A program made the position numbers and the translations under genes. From assembly GCA_963739515.1 (NCBI GenBank), contig CAVUAO010000003.1:682001-746000 (forward strand): a stretch of 64,000 bases of DNA, in the 5' to 3' direction. This stretch comes from JBFYTX01 sp963739515 (GTDB lineage Bacteria; Chloroflexota; Dehalococcoidia; Dehalococcoidales; RBG-16-60-22). The stretch's first letter is position 1. Each line of letters begins with the position of its first letter. Shown here piece by piece: positions 37,038 through 45,684 of this stretch. The notes beneath the pieces are model-generated. The model was not told where the DNA came from, did no database searches, and was given only the letters and a program-made list of their open reading frames with translations.

Positions 37038-38885
37038 ATGGCACATGGGTTCATGGGGAAGATACTCTGGGTAGACCTTTCTAAAAAGCAAATCAAGGAA
37101 GAACCCCTCGATGAGAAGATGGGACGCGATTTTCTGGGGGGTTACGGCCTGGGTGCCAGGATACTGTTCAATCGGCAGAAAGCCGGGGTCGACCCGCTGG
37201 GTCCGGACGCCATCCTGGGAATGGTCACGGGCGTGCTGACAGGCACCGACGCCATGGGCGGTTCGCGGTATATCATGGTGGGGAAATCACCGCTGACCGG
37301 GGGGTGGGGCGACGCTAATTCGGGCGGCAATGTGGGCCCTTATTTAAAATTCGCCGGATACGACGCGGTGTTCTTTACCGGCAAAGCGGCCAAACCGGTG
37401 TACCTGTTAATCGATAACGGTAAAGCGGAAATCAAAGACGCCGCTAATCTCTGGGGCAAGGACACCTTCGAAACGCAGGACATTCTCCGGGCGGAACACG
37501 GTAAAGAGCTGGAAGTCGCCTGCATCGGTCCTGCCGGCGAAAAACTATCCCTCATCGCGGCGGTCATGAACAACAAGGGCAGGGCGGCGGGCCGCTCCGG
37601 CCTAGGCGCGGTCATGGGGTCGAAAAAGCTCAAGGCCATCGCGGTCAAGGGCAACATGAAGATACCCGTGGCCGATGAAGTTGCCTCCCGGGAAATGAGA
37701 AAGAGGCACGTGCAGAACAAGAACCCGCGCTCGGAGTTCATCGGGGGGTTCGGGACGGCGGCGCTTTTTGAAATGAGCGCGACATCGGACGATGCCCCCT
37801 GCAAGAACTGGGACGGCGTGGCGGTCATCGACTTCCCCAAGTATAAAGACATCAGCGCCCAGCCGGTGAAAGAACAGCAGGACAGGAAGTACGGCTGCTG
37901 GCATTGCCCCGTGGGCTGCGGCGGCATCATGAAACCCCATAGCACCGGTGAATTTACCTATGACGAGCATGCCCACAAGCCGGAGTACGAGACGCTGGCC
38001 ATGTTCGGCAGCAATCTGCTCAACAACGACCTGATATCGATTATTAAAGCTAATGACATCTGCAACCGGTACGGACTGGACACGATATCGGCGGGAGCCT
38101 GCGTAGCTTTTACGCTGGAGTGCTACGAGAAAGGCATCATCACCAAGAAAGACACCGGCATCGAGATGAAATGGGGCGACCCCAAATGCATCATCGCGAT
38201 GACGGAAAAACTGGCCAAGAGGGAGGGCTTCGGGGACATTCTCGCGGATGGGGTGAAAATCGCCGCGGAAAAAATCGGCAAGGGCTCGGAAAAATACGCC
38301 ATTCACATCGGCGGGGAGGAGTATCCCGCGCACGACACGCGGGGCGGCATCAACTTCGCCATCGGCTACGGGGCCAATCCGACGCCGGGGCGGCACACCC
38401 AGGGCGGCGAGGGACCGCTGCCGGCGGGGGCTTTGCCGGAATACAACCGGGGCTCGCTGGTGGGTCGGGGGGCGCCGCACAAAATCGGCATGGGAATAAC
38501 GAGCGCCTATAACGCCGCGGGTATCTGCATGATTGTCATCGGCGATGCGTACGTCCACATCAACGACCTGGTCGAGGCTTTCAGGACCATCACCGGGTGG
38601 GACATGACCCTCGAGGAGCTGATCAAGACGGGGGCGCGCATCGAGACGATGAAGCAGGCTTTCAACGTGCGGGAGGGAATAAAGACCCCCTGGAAACACC
38701 ACGACCGGATGCTCGGGAAGCCGCCGAAGAAGGTCGGCCCGCGGGCGGGGGCGACGCTGGACCAGTACGAGCTTTCCAACGAGTACTACGAAGCGATGGG
38801 CTGGGACCCGAAGACGGGTAAACCGAGCAAGCAAGCGCTGCAAGACCTGGGCCTGAACGACGTGGCCAAAGTGTTATGGGGGTAG
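37038..38885 (+). CDS. Aldehyde ferredoxin oxidoreductase family protein
   Basis: These tungsten- or molybdenum-pterin enzymes oxidise aldehydes to acids and reduce ferredoxin in anaerobes. ATG 37038 is placed by AAGGAGG 10 bases upstream, giving 615 residues. The N-terminal domain has GGYGLGARIL and GRSGLGAVMGSKKLKAIAVKG (pterin binding). The [4Fe-4S] motif C287-WH-C290-PVG-C294 is clear, with a possible fourth ligand at C497 (AAGIC). The gene stands alone with its own terminator, so expression is probably independent. Confidence 0.92.
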   Translation: MAHGFMGKILWVDLSKKQIKEEPLDEKMGRDFLGGYGLGARILFNRQKAGVDPLGPDAILGMVTGVLTGTDAMGGSRYIMVGKSPLTGGWGDANSGGNVGPYLKFAGYDAVFFTGKAAKPVYLLIDNGKAEIKDAANLWGKDTFETQDILRAEHGKELEVACIGPAGEKLSLIAAVMNNKGRAAGRSGLGAVMGSKKLKAIAVKGNMKIPVADEVASREMRKRHVQNKNPRSEFIGGFGTAALFEMSATSDDAPCKNWDGVAVIDFPKYKDISAQPVKEQQDRKYGCWHCPVGCGGIMKPHSTGEFTYDEHAHKPEYETLAMFGSNLLNNDLISIIKANDICNRYGLDTISAGACVAFTLECYEKGIITKKDTGIEMKWGDPKCIIAMTEKLAKREGFGDILADGVKIAAEKIGKGSEKYAIHIGGEEYPAHDTRGGINFAIGYGANPTPGRHTQGGEGPLPAGALPEYNRGSLVGRGAPHKIGMGITSAYNAAGICMIVIGDAYVHINDLVEAFRTITGWDMTLEELIKTGARIETMKQAFNVREGIKTPWKHHDRMLGKPPKKVGPRAGATLDQYELSNEYYEAMGWDPKTGKPSKQALQDLGLNDVAKVLWG

Positions 38886-38942
38886 GGAGAAGCTCTAAAT
38901 CCTAAGCTCTAAGCTCTAAATAAGCTCAGAAGCTCGAAACGG

Positions 38943-38975
38943 GGCCTCCGGTAAAACGGGGGCCCTGGGGTTTTT
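38943..38975 (+). terminator. Intrinsic terminator after the AOR gene
   Basis: GGCCTCCG (38943-38950) pairs with CGGGGGCC (38957-38964) with one wobble pair, followed by CTGGGG and TTTTT. Short CTCTAAG/CTCTAAA words repeat just before it (38893-38920). Confidence 0.75.
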
Positions 38976-39049
38976 ATTTGCCTTTATTTATTCGTTTATT
39001 CGTTTTTTAAATAATTTTTTTGGTGTATTTTACGAGTAAATAGCTTCAG

Positions 39050-39107
39050 TATTCGTTTTTCGATTTATGGTAAGTTAGCTTCATTTTTCCGGGTATTCGT
39101 TTTTCGA
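39050..39107. repeat. Imperfect 44-bp tandem repeat
   Basis: TATTCGTTTTTCGA occurs at 39050 and again at 39094, 44 bases apart. The bases after each copy remain similar (TTATG then TAAG or TAAA). A partial third copy precedes. It lies in the AT-rich border of the restriction-modification island. The 38886-39219 gap holds no gene. Confidence 0.6.
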
Positions 39108-39219
39108 GTTATGTTAAATAAGTTTCCATTTTGCAGGTGACGGTAACCGTTAATAGTTTAAAGCAGAGCCGGGAGAAAGTGAAGGGGATTTTGTCATGTT
39201 TTGTTGGGGGGTGGGGAGA

Positions 39220-40113
39220 TTAAAGATAAGGGATTTCGTGTCTTGATATTCCAGGTGAGCCAACGATCGTAATATCAAATTTTAAAGAAGGCTCAACAAT
39301 AGTGCTGGCATTGTGAATGCGAAACGCTATTTGCCATCCGTAATCAAACGTCATTATTATAGTTGTTTCGGAATCAGGTTTTTGTGAAATTTCGATGATT
39401 CTAGTTGGTAAATGTAATCGATCACCCCATTTTAGTGAATTATCGATATTAAATGATAACACTGAAACTTCACCGTTTTCCTTGATCACTTTATAATAGT
39501 CATATTGGCCTAATAAATATTTTATGAGTTTATTTGGAACTTCAACATGATTTTCAAATAAAGCCTTCATTTCGAATTGAAATGCGTTTAATATGGGTAA
39601 ATAGTAACGTTGTTTTTTATCTGGTATATCTCTCCATTTTTCTTTGGCGTATTTTTTATTTTTTAACTCCCTAAATATAGGAGATATTTGTTGAAAATAT
39701 CTCCCAGAACACTTAACACCAAACCACTCCGAACCGAAATCTATGCGTGCAGAAAGTCGCGAGTGTTTTAAGGCCCAATGACGATTTTTTGCGGAAATTC
39801 CAACATCCTGATTAAGCGTATTATTATGAACTATCACATCCCGTACATCGCCTTCTCTACCTCTTTGGTCAGATTGTAATGATATTTGGCAGTTATTCTT
39901 TATTAGACGGTTGTCACGTACGATTAGAAATGTGACGGCTTGCTTCGAGGCCTTGATAATATTTTGTTGTTCTAAAACAGAAGATGAGTTGAAGCATTGC
40001 TCTGCAATACGTATATGCGTGCTCCCGACGATTGGCGATGAAAGATTTTTTGATAGACTCAAAGCGATGCCATATTCAAAGGCCCGCCCCATGTCATTCT
40101 GCGATAAGCTCAT
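39220..40113 (-). CDS. HaeIII-family type II restriction endonuclease
   Basis: The 297-residue protein has several hallmarks of the RE_HaeIII family. The N-terminus is NDMGRAFEYGIAL; the active-site region is REGDVRDVIV...ISAKNRHWALKHSRLSARIDFG; the C-terminus is WQIAFRIHNASTIVEPSLKFDI. These resemble R.HaeIII, which cuts GGCC. ATG overlaps the methylase stop by four bases. The gene is much more AT-rich than the host background. Its actual recognition site is uncertain because the partner is an adenine methylase. Confidence 0.85.
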   Translation of the reverse strand: MSLSQNDMGRAFEYGIALSLSKNLSSPIVGSTHIRIAEQCFNSSSVLEQQNIIKASKQAVTFLIVRDNRLIKNNCQISLQSDQRGREGDVRDVIVHNNTLNQDVGISAKNRHWALKHSRLSARIDFGSEWFGVKCSGRYFQQISPIFRELKNKKYAKEKWRDIPDKKQRYYLPILNAFQFEMKALFENHVEVPNKLIKYLLGQYDYYKVIKENGEVSVLSFNIDNSLKWGDRLHLPTRIIEISQKPDSETTIIMTFDYGWQIAFRIHNASTIVEPSLKFDITIVGSPGISRHEIPYL

Positions 40114-40982
40114 AGACCCAAATCTTCACTTAATATTAGAATTTCATTGGAATGTTTATCTTTTGACATCCCATATACCCACTCCACGGAAATAATGGGA
40201 TTATTAGGATACAAATTCCTAATTGTACTGCAATCATTGTAGGACATGATCCAACGCTCTCGTTTATTTAAAATATCAGCAAGTTCATGATGGTTAAAAC
40301 CTCTGTGGGTATCTCCTTTTATGCCATATAATTTCTGGCCGTTTACATATGGAGGATCAAGATATAAAAAAGCATCGCCATGTTTGTAAATGGCATCTCT
40401 GAAATCAGAACATTCAACTTCAAAGTTTCTCACTTTAAAAAGGCGAATTCTCTCAATTGCTGACTTAGTGAAACGAGGATGCCCAGGAGACATACCGCCC
40501 GATAGAGTAGTGCCTGAAAAAGACGACCTGTTTAATACAAAAAAAGCGGCTGCCCTATCTATCTTGCTTTCTAAATGGATATAACTCTTCTGAAGGCGAT
40601 AGAACTCTTCGCGTGACAGAGGATAATAGTGTTCAACATGACAAGCTAACAATTCAGGATCATCTATGAGTTCTTGCCAGAAATCAACCAGGGGGTTAAA
40701 AACATCCGAGCCGTATACATGCATTCTTGTCGTGCATGCAAGTTCAATAGATCCACCGCCCAAAAACGGAGAACATAACTTAGTTTCATAAACCGGGATA
40801 AAAGAGTAAATAAATTTTATAGCACGGTTTTTACCGCCCGGATAGCGTAGTGGAGAGCGAGGGCAGTGATCAGGAATACTCCATAAGTTATATTGAACGA
40901 CTTTCTCCATTACACGATTTGCGCATCGTTCAAATTTTATATTTACAGAACTAGTTTTCTTTTCAAGTTCTCTGGTAGACAT
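40110..40982 (-). CDS. D12-class N6-adenine DNA methyltransferase
   Basis: The 290-residue protein has the Dam/DpnII-type arrangement. The AdoMet-binding motif is split as SPLRYPGGKNRA and SPFLGGGSIELA, followed by the specificity region and the catalytic DPPY (YLDPPYVNG). It should protect an adenine-containing site from the coupled nuclease. Low GC content and isolation from host operons suggest horizontal transfer of the pair. Confidence 0.88.
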   Translation of the reverse strand: MSTRELEKKTSSVNIKFERCANRVMEKVVQYNLWSIPDHCPRSPLRYPGGKNRAIKFIYSFIPVYETKLCSPFLGGGSIELACTTRMHVYGSDVFNPLVDFWQELIDDPELLACHVEHYYPLSREEFYRLQKSYIHLESKIDRAAAFFVLNRSSFSGTTLSGGMSPGHPRFTKSAIERIRLFKVRNFEVECSDFRDAIYKHGDAFLYLDPPYVNGQKLYGIKGDTHRGFNHHELADILNKRERWIMSYNDCSTIRNLYPNNPIISVEWVYGMSKDKHSNEILILSEDLGL

Positions 40983-41130
40983 AAAATAACTTTCTTAAAA
41001 ACGATATATATAGTATTTCGTTATTTTGATTTATTTTACAATTCTCAACATGATATAGCAAGACCGTGTTTTGTATGAAAAAAAGAAATTGGATACGCGC
41101 ATTCGTAAAAATAAAGCTAATATTGAGAGT

Positions 41131-41197
41131 GGGTGTTTGAGAGGGGCGTCAGCCCCTTTTTTTTATCCCCCCTTCCCTTAATCCGAAGGGAAGGGGG
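41131..41197. repeat. Dispersed palindromic element, copy 7
   Basis: TTGAGAGGGGC gtca GCCCC with eight Ts (41157-41164) is followed by a perfect 12-bp stem CCCCCTTCCCTT/AAGGGAAGGGGG (41168-41197). It resembles copies 1 and 2. Confidence 0.7.
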
Positions 41198-41229
41198 ACC
41201 AAGGGGGATAGGTTACACCTCTCCGCCCC

Positions 41230-41347
41230 GAGATTCTTCGCTACGCTCAGAATGACATAAAAATGAGATTGCCACGCCTGCGTGCCGCAACGCACTTCGG
41301 TGTGCAGGCACGTCGTCCTTCTGCGGAAGGACTCCTCGCAATGACCC
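41230..41347. repeat. Second intergenic repeat type with several small palindromes
   Basis: It contains AGATTCTTCGCTACGCTCAG, GCCTGC/GCAGGC around CACTTCGGTGTG, and the hairpin GTCCTTC/GAAGGAC. The phrasing (GAGATTCTTCGC...GCAATGACCC) resembles repeats known between genes in other bacteria. No gene is visible in 40983-41465. Confidence 0.5.
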
Positions 41348-41465
41348 TACTACGCTAAAGCTTCGTAGGGCAGGCAGGGGGTGGGGGGTTTGTAAACCTA
41401 GATGCTCTCGGTATAAAATAGATGAGATATTTTTCTTTTTCCGTTAGAGAAAGCGGGGCAGGGCC

Positions 41466-42215
41466 ATGGCCGAGGAATTTATAGTCGTTAAAGACGTTCA
41501 CAAGAGCTTCGGGGATTTCAAGGCGGTCAACGGGGTCTCTTTCTTCATTAACAAGGGCGAAAGCTTCGGGCTGCTGGGACCCAACGGCGCCGGCAAAACG
41601 ACCACGATTCGCATGCTGGCTACGGTGCTCGAGGCGGACAGCGGCGAAATCACCATCGGCGGGCACTCCGTAAAAAGAGAAGCCGAAGCCGTCCGCAGCA
41701 TCATCGGGGTCTGTCCCCAGGACCTCGCCCTCTACGAGGACCTCTCCGCCATCGACAACATGGTCTTCTTCGGGCGCATGGCCGGCCTGGACGGGAAAGA
41801 AGCCAGAGAACAGGCGATGGTCAATTTAAAGCTCATGGGGCTCGAGGAAAGGGCCAAAGGAAAGGTCGCCAAGTTCTCCGGCGGGATGAAGCGCCGCATC
41901 AACCTGGCCATCGCCCTCATGGGACATCCCCTGCTCCTCTTCCTCGACGAGCCGACGGTAGGCATCGACCCGCAGTCCCGCTACAACATCTTCGAGAACA
42001 TACAGGGCCTCCAGAAACGAGGCATGACCATCCTTTACACCACGCACTACATGGAAGAAGCCGACCGCCTCTGCGAACGCGTCGCCATCATGGACGGCGG
42101 CAAGATAATCGCCAACGACACGCCGTATAATCTGAAATCGCAACTCGGCTCGCCGGAAAAGGTCACGCTGGAAGACGTCTTCCTGAAACTGACGGGACGC
42201 AGCCTGCGCGATTAA
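41466..42215 (+). CDS. ABC-2 type transporter ATP-binding protein
   Basis: The 249-residue ATPase has Walker A GPNGAGKTT, signature FSGGMKRRINLAIAL, Walker B LFLDEPTVGIDPQ and TTHYMEEAD. Two permease genes follow closely, together encoding one heteromeric exporter. This copy lacks the long C-terminal extension of the ATPase at 19.4 kb. Confidence 0.9.
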   Translation: MAEEFIVVKDVHKSFGDFKAVNGVSFFINKGESFGLLGPNGAGKTTTIRMLATVLEADSGEITIGGHSVKREAEAVRSIIGVCPQDLALYEDLSAIDNMVFFGRMAGLDGKEAREQAMVNLKLMGLEERAKGKVAKFSGGMKRRINLAIALMGHPLLLFLDEPTVGIDPQSRYNIFENIQGLQKRGMTILYTTHYMEEADRLCERVAIMDGGKIIANDTPYNLKSQLGSPEKVTLEDVFLKLTGRSLRD

Positions 42216-42223
42216 CCGAAGAT

Positions 42224-43402
42224 ATGAAAAGGGCCTTATTAATAACTCTCAATGAAGTCCGCCTGTACCTCCAGGACAAAGGCGACCTGGCTTTCAGCCT
42301 GCTATTGCCCATCGTGACCTTCGCCCTGATTTACGGCGCCTTCGGGGGGCAGACCCTTTTTAAAGCCACCGCCGGCGTGGTCGATGAAGACCATGGCGCT
42401 TACGCCGCGCAGTTGATACAGCAGCTGGACAACGTGGACGGTATCAGCATCGAAATGCTCACGCCGGACGAAGCCAGGGCCAAACTCGACCGTTCCGACC
42501 GGCTGCTGGTGCTGGACATACCCGCCGGATTTTCCGAGTCATTAGCCACTGGCGGGAAAGCACAACTGACCTTTTTGCAACGGGGCAACGGCGGTCTGGA
42601 AGGGCAAATCCTCGCCAGCATCATCCGGGGCGTCGCCGGGCAAATCGACCGGGTCTTCCAGATAAAGAGCCAGGTAACCGAAAATCTCCAGGGGACGGGC
42701 GCCAGCCGGGAAAGCATCGATGCCGCCGTGACTCAGTACCTGCAAGCCGAACTGAATAAACCCGCGCTGGGGGTAAACGAAGAGGTGGTGGGGGGCACCG
42801 CCGACCTCGTTAACCAGTACCTGCCGGGCATCGTCACCATGTACGTGCTCTTCGCGCTGATGTTAGGCGCGCGGGTCATCGTGGAGGAGCGCCGCCGGGG
42901 AACACTGGAAAGGCTGCTCACCACGCGGCTCAGCCCCGGCGAGCTGTTTTTCGGCAAATACATTGCCTCGGTCGCCCGCGGCTTCGTGCAGACGGTGATA
43001 CTGCTGGCGCTGGGCTACGCGGTCTTCCAGATGTTCACGCCCGTCACCTTCCTGGAATCGCTGTTCATCATCCTCGTTTTCACGGCCGCCGCCTCGGCGC
43101 TGGGGCTCGTCATCGCCTCGATATCGCGCACGGAAGAAGGGGCGAGCTGGACAGGGGTCGTCTTCACGATGTTCATGGTCATGCTCGGGGGCACCTTTTT
43201 CCAGGTGCAGCCGGGGACGGTATTCTATACCCTGGGCAGGATATCCATCAACAGCTATGCCAACGAAGCGCTGCGAAAAATAATCGCCGAGGGGGGCTCG
43301 CTCGGCGACGTTATTATGCCGCTGGCCATATTTATCGGGGTGGCGGTGGTCGGACTGATTATCGCGCGGCTCATTTTCAAAGCCATACCCGGGGGCAAAT
43401 AG
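42224..43402 (+). CDS. ABC-2 type transporter permease 1
   Basis: The 392-residue protein has one N-terminal helix, a long extracytoplasmic domain (about 40-220) and five or six C-terminal helices. These include the ABC-2 motif region (VEERRRGTLERLLTTRLSPGELFFGKY). This is the YhgE/LinearMycin-exporter-like architecture. Confidence 0.88.
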   Translation: MKRALLITLNEVRLYLQDKGDLAFSLLLPIVTFALIYGAFGGQTLFKATAGVVDEDHGAYAAQLIQQLDNVDGISIEMLTPDEARAKLDRSDRLLVLDIPAGFSESLATGGKAQLTFLQRGNGGLEGQILASIIRGVAGQIDRVFQIKSQVTENLQGTGASRESIDAAVTQYLQAELNKPALGVNEEVVGGTADLVNQYLPGIVTMYVLFALMLGARVIVEERRRGTLERLLTTRLSPGELFFGKYIASVARGFVQTVILLALGYAVFQMFTPVTFLESLFIILVFTAAASALGLVIASISRTEEGASWTGVVFTMFMVMLGGTFFQVQPGTVFYTLGRISINSYANEALRKIIAEGGSLGDVIMPLAIFIGVAVVGLIIARLIFKAIPGGK

Positions 43403-43408
43403 GCAACG

Positions 43409-44649
43409 ATGAAGAACCTGAAGCAGACCTGGTTTATCGCCCTGAAAGATTTGAAAATCTTTGCGACGGACCGCGCCTCCGTGTTCTTTTTCATCATTTT
43501 CCCGTTCCTCTTCATTATCATGTTCAACTTCCTGCTGAAGGACACGACGGGCGGGGACGCCCGGCTGGAATTACATATGGCCACCCGCGAGGCGGCCGGG
43601 GCCTCAGCGGGCAAATAATCGGCGCGATGGCGACGCAGAATGAGACCATGCTCGCGCCGGGGCAGCCGATAATCATCCGGGACAAAGACTATGATGCCGA
43701 CCGGCAGGCGGTGAAAGACAAGAAGCTAGCCGGGTTTGTCGCCTTCCCGGCGGATTTCACCCAGGCGCTGATGGCCGGCACGCCGACCAGCCTGGAAATA
43801 TTTGCCGACGCCAACAATCTTAACACCAAAACCGCCCTGGAAGGACTGGCCAACGCGCTATCATCGGAGATAGGGACGAGCCAGGTCGTCATCAAAGCCA
43901 GCGTCGCCCTGCTGGTGAAAAGCGGCTCCCTGCCCCCGGACACGGAAAGCATCAATAAAGTGGTGCAGGCGCTGATGGCCAAGCTGCTGGCCGGGGGGCA
44001 GAATCCTTTCATTACGTTCGTGACGGACAAGGTGGGGGAAGTGAAGGCGGGGAACCCGTCCAACTTCGTCATCCCCGGCTACCTGGTGATGTTCGTCTTT
44101 TTTGCCGCGGCGGTGGGCGCGGAAATCATCGTGCGGGAGCGGCAGAACCACACGCTGGAGCGCCTGCTGGCCAGCTCGGTGAAGAGGTCATCCGTCCTGG
44201 GGGGCATCTTTACCGGCGGGGTGATAAAAGGGCTGATACAGATAACCATCTTCTGGACGGTGGGCATCCTGGTGTTCAAGGTCAACCTGGGGCAATCGCC
44301 GGCGGGGGTCATCATCCTGTCCGTACTCATGGTACTGATGTCCTCGGCGTTTGCCGTCATGCTGGCGACCCTGGCGAAGACAGTACGCAGCGCGGCATCG
44401 CTCGCGGTGATAACGTCGCTGGTGCTGGCGCCGCTGGGCGGGTGCTGGTGGCCGTCTTTCCTCTACCCGGACTGGATACAGAACATCGCCAAGATTACGC
44501 CGCACGCCTGGGCGACCGAGGGTTTCAACAAGCTCATGCTCTTCGGGGCGAATTTCGGGGCGGCGGCGCCGGAGATGCTGGCGCTGGTGGGTTTCACCGT
44601 AGTATTCGGGATTATCGCCGTCTGGCGGTTCCGCACCGCCGCGGCGTAA
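43409..44649 (+). CDS. ABC-2 type transporter permease 2 (frameshifted)
   Basis: The frame from 43409 (MKNLKQTWFIALKDLKIFATDR...) runs to the G run 43598-43601. Adding one G joins it to GLSGQIIGAMATQNETMLAPGQ and the remaining permease. The architecture equals permease 1: helix, outer domain, five or six helices with VRERQNHTLERLLASSVKRS. The restored product is about 413 residues. The break is at a homopolymer and probably artefactual. Confidence 0.82.
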
Positions 44650-44662
44650 AAGAGGAGGGTTA

Positions 44663-45148
44663 ATGGTCATGAAAATCACTGTGGAGGCAGCCAAAACAAA
44701 AGTCGTGGAAGCCATGCGTCCGAGGAACCCCTGCGGGCCGGCCATCATGCGGGTGATGTGGGAGGCCTACGGACTGAAAAACGAAGACTTTCTGTGGGCG
44801 GGGGCAGCCGTCCGGGGCGGCATCGCCAGGCAGCAGCAGGCTACCTGCGGGGCGGTAACGATAGGGTCGATATTGCTGGGGCTGAAAAACCACCAGTCGC
44901 TGAAGAATAAGGACAAGGCGGAAAAGGCGCAGAAAGCCGTTCTCGAAGACGCCGCCGAGCTGGTGAAGAGCTTTATAAAGAGGTTCGGGGCGCTGTCCTG
45001 CATCGACCTCGTGGGAGTAGACTTCACCGACGAACAAGCGATGAAGCAGGTGACGGACGCCCTGTTCGAGCAGAGGTGCCAGCAACAGGCGCAGTTCGTC
45101 ATCGAGAAGCTGTACGAACTGGACGAAAAACGCCGCCAGGCGGGCTAG
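44663..45148 (+). CDS. C_GCAxxG_C_C family protein, cysteine form
   Basis: The 161-residue protein carries the family cysteines: C24 in RNPCGPAIMRVMWEAYGL, then ATCGAVTIGSILLGLK, LSCIDLVGVDF and RCQQQAQFVIEKLYEL. It follows the ABC-2 permeases by 13 bases and precedes a paralogue in which C24 is UGA. The family is presumed redox-active, perhaps a metal- or cluster-binding protein. Confidence 0.85.
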   Translation: MVMKITVEAAKTKVVEAMRPRNPCGPAIMRVMWEAYGLKNEDFLWAGAAVRGGIARQQQATCGAVTIGSILLGLKNHQSLKNKDKAEKAQKAVLEDAAELVKSFIKRFGALSCIDLVGVDFTDEQAMKQVTDALFEQRCQQQAQFVIEKLYELDEKRRQAG

Positions 45149-45187
45149 ATGTTCGTCATTAGAGACGCGGTGTAAAGGAGGACAATC

Positions 45188-45661
45188 ATGGCTTTAAAGA
45201 TGCCGCTCGAGGAAGCGAAACGCAAAGCCCTGGACTTGATGCATAAGGGCAATCACTGAGGGCCGTCCGTCCTGCAAGTTATGTGGGAGGCTTACGGCTT
45301 AAAAAACGAAGATTTTCTCTGGGCGGGGATGACCTTGTGGGGGGGCTTCGGGGGGCAACAGCAGCAGGGGACATGCGGGGCGATGGCGGGGAGCGCGGTG
45401 TTCCTGGGGCTGAAGCACCGCACGCCGCTGAAAGATAAGGAAAAGGTCGCCGCGGCAAAGAAAGCCGCCAACGCGGAAGCGGGAGAGCTGGCGAAGAGCT
45501 TTTTCCAGAAGTTCGGGGCGGTCAGCTGTCTTGAACTTACCGGGGTGGACTTCTCCGTTCCCAACGCCGCGAAACAGGCGATAGAAGGCGGACTATTCGC
45601 ACGAGTATGCGATAAACTCGTGGAGTTCGTCATCGAGAAGATGTACGAAATGGACAAATAA
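45188..45661 (+). CDS. C_GCAxxG_C_C family protein, selenocysteine form
   Basis: AAGGAGG precedes ATG 45188. The frame reads MALKMPLEEAKRKALDLMHKGNH, then TGA at 45257-45259, then GPSVLQVMWEAYGLKNEDFLWAG. It aligns without a gap to the neighbouring paralogue, whose residue 24 is Cys (NPCGP against NH-UGA-GP). UGA therefore most likely encodes Sec24. The remaining family motifs follow: GTCGAMAGSAVFLGLK, SCLELTGVDF and RVCDKLVEFVIEKMYEM. Length is 157 residues including Sec. Starting at the downstream ATG 45281 would lose the first motif. Confidence 0.9.
45262..45298 (+). promoter_or_regulatory. Candidate SECIS hairpin
   Basis: GCCGT (45262-45266) pairs with ACGGC (45294-45298); after a 2x2 internal loop three further pairs form. 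The apical loop lies about 14-30 bases from the UGA. Part of the same sequence is conserved in the Cys paralogue for protein reasons, so this is tentative. Confidence 0.4.
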
Positions 45662-45684
45662 CCCGCAACGTGAAACAGGCGTGC

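Noticed and set aside
43598..43601. Programmed frameshifting in the permease and other genes
   Set aside because: No slippery heptamer with a downstream structure was evident, and the breaks are in unrelated genes, several at short homopolymers.
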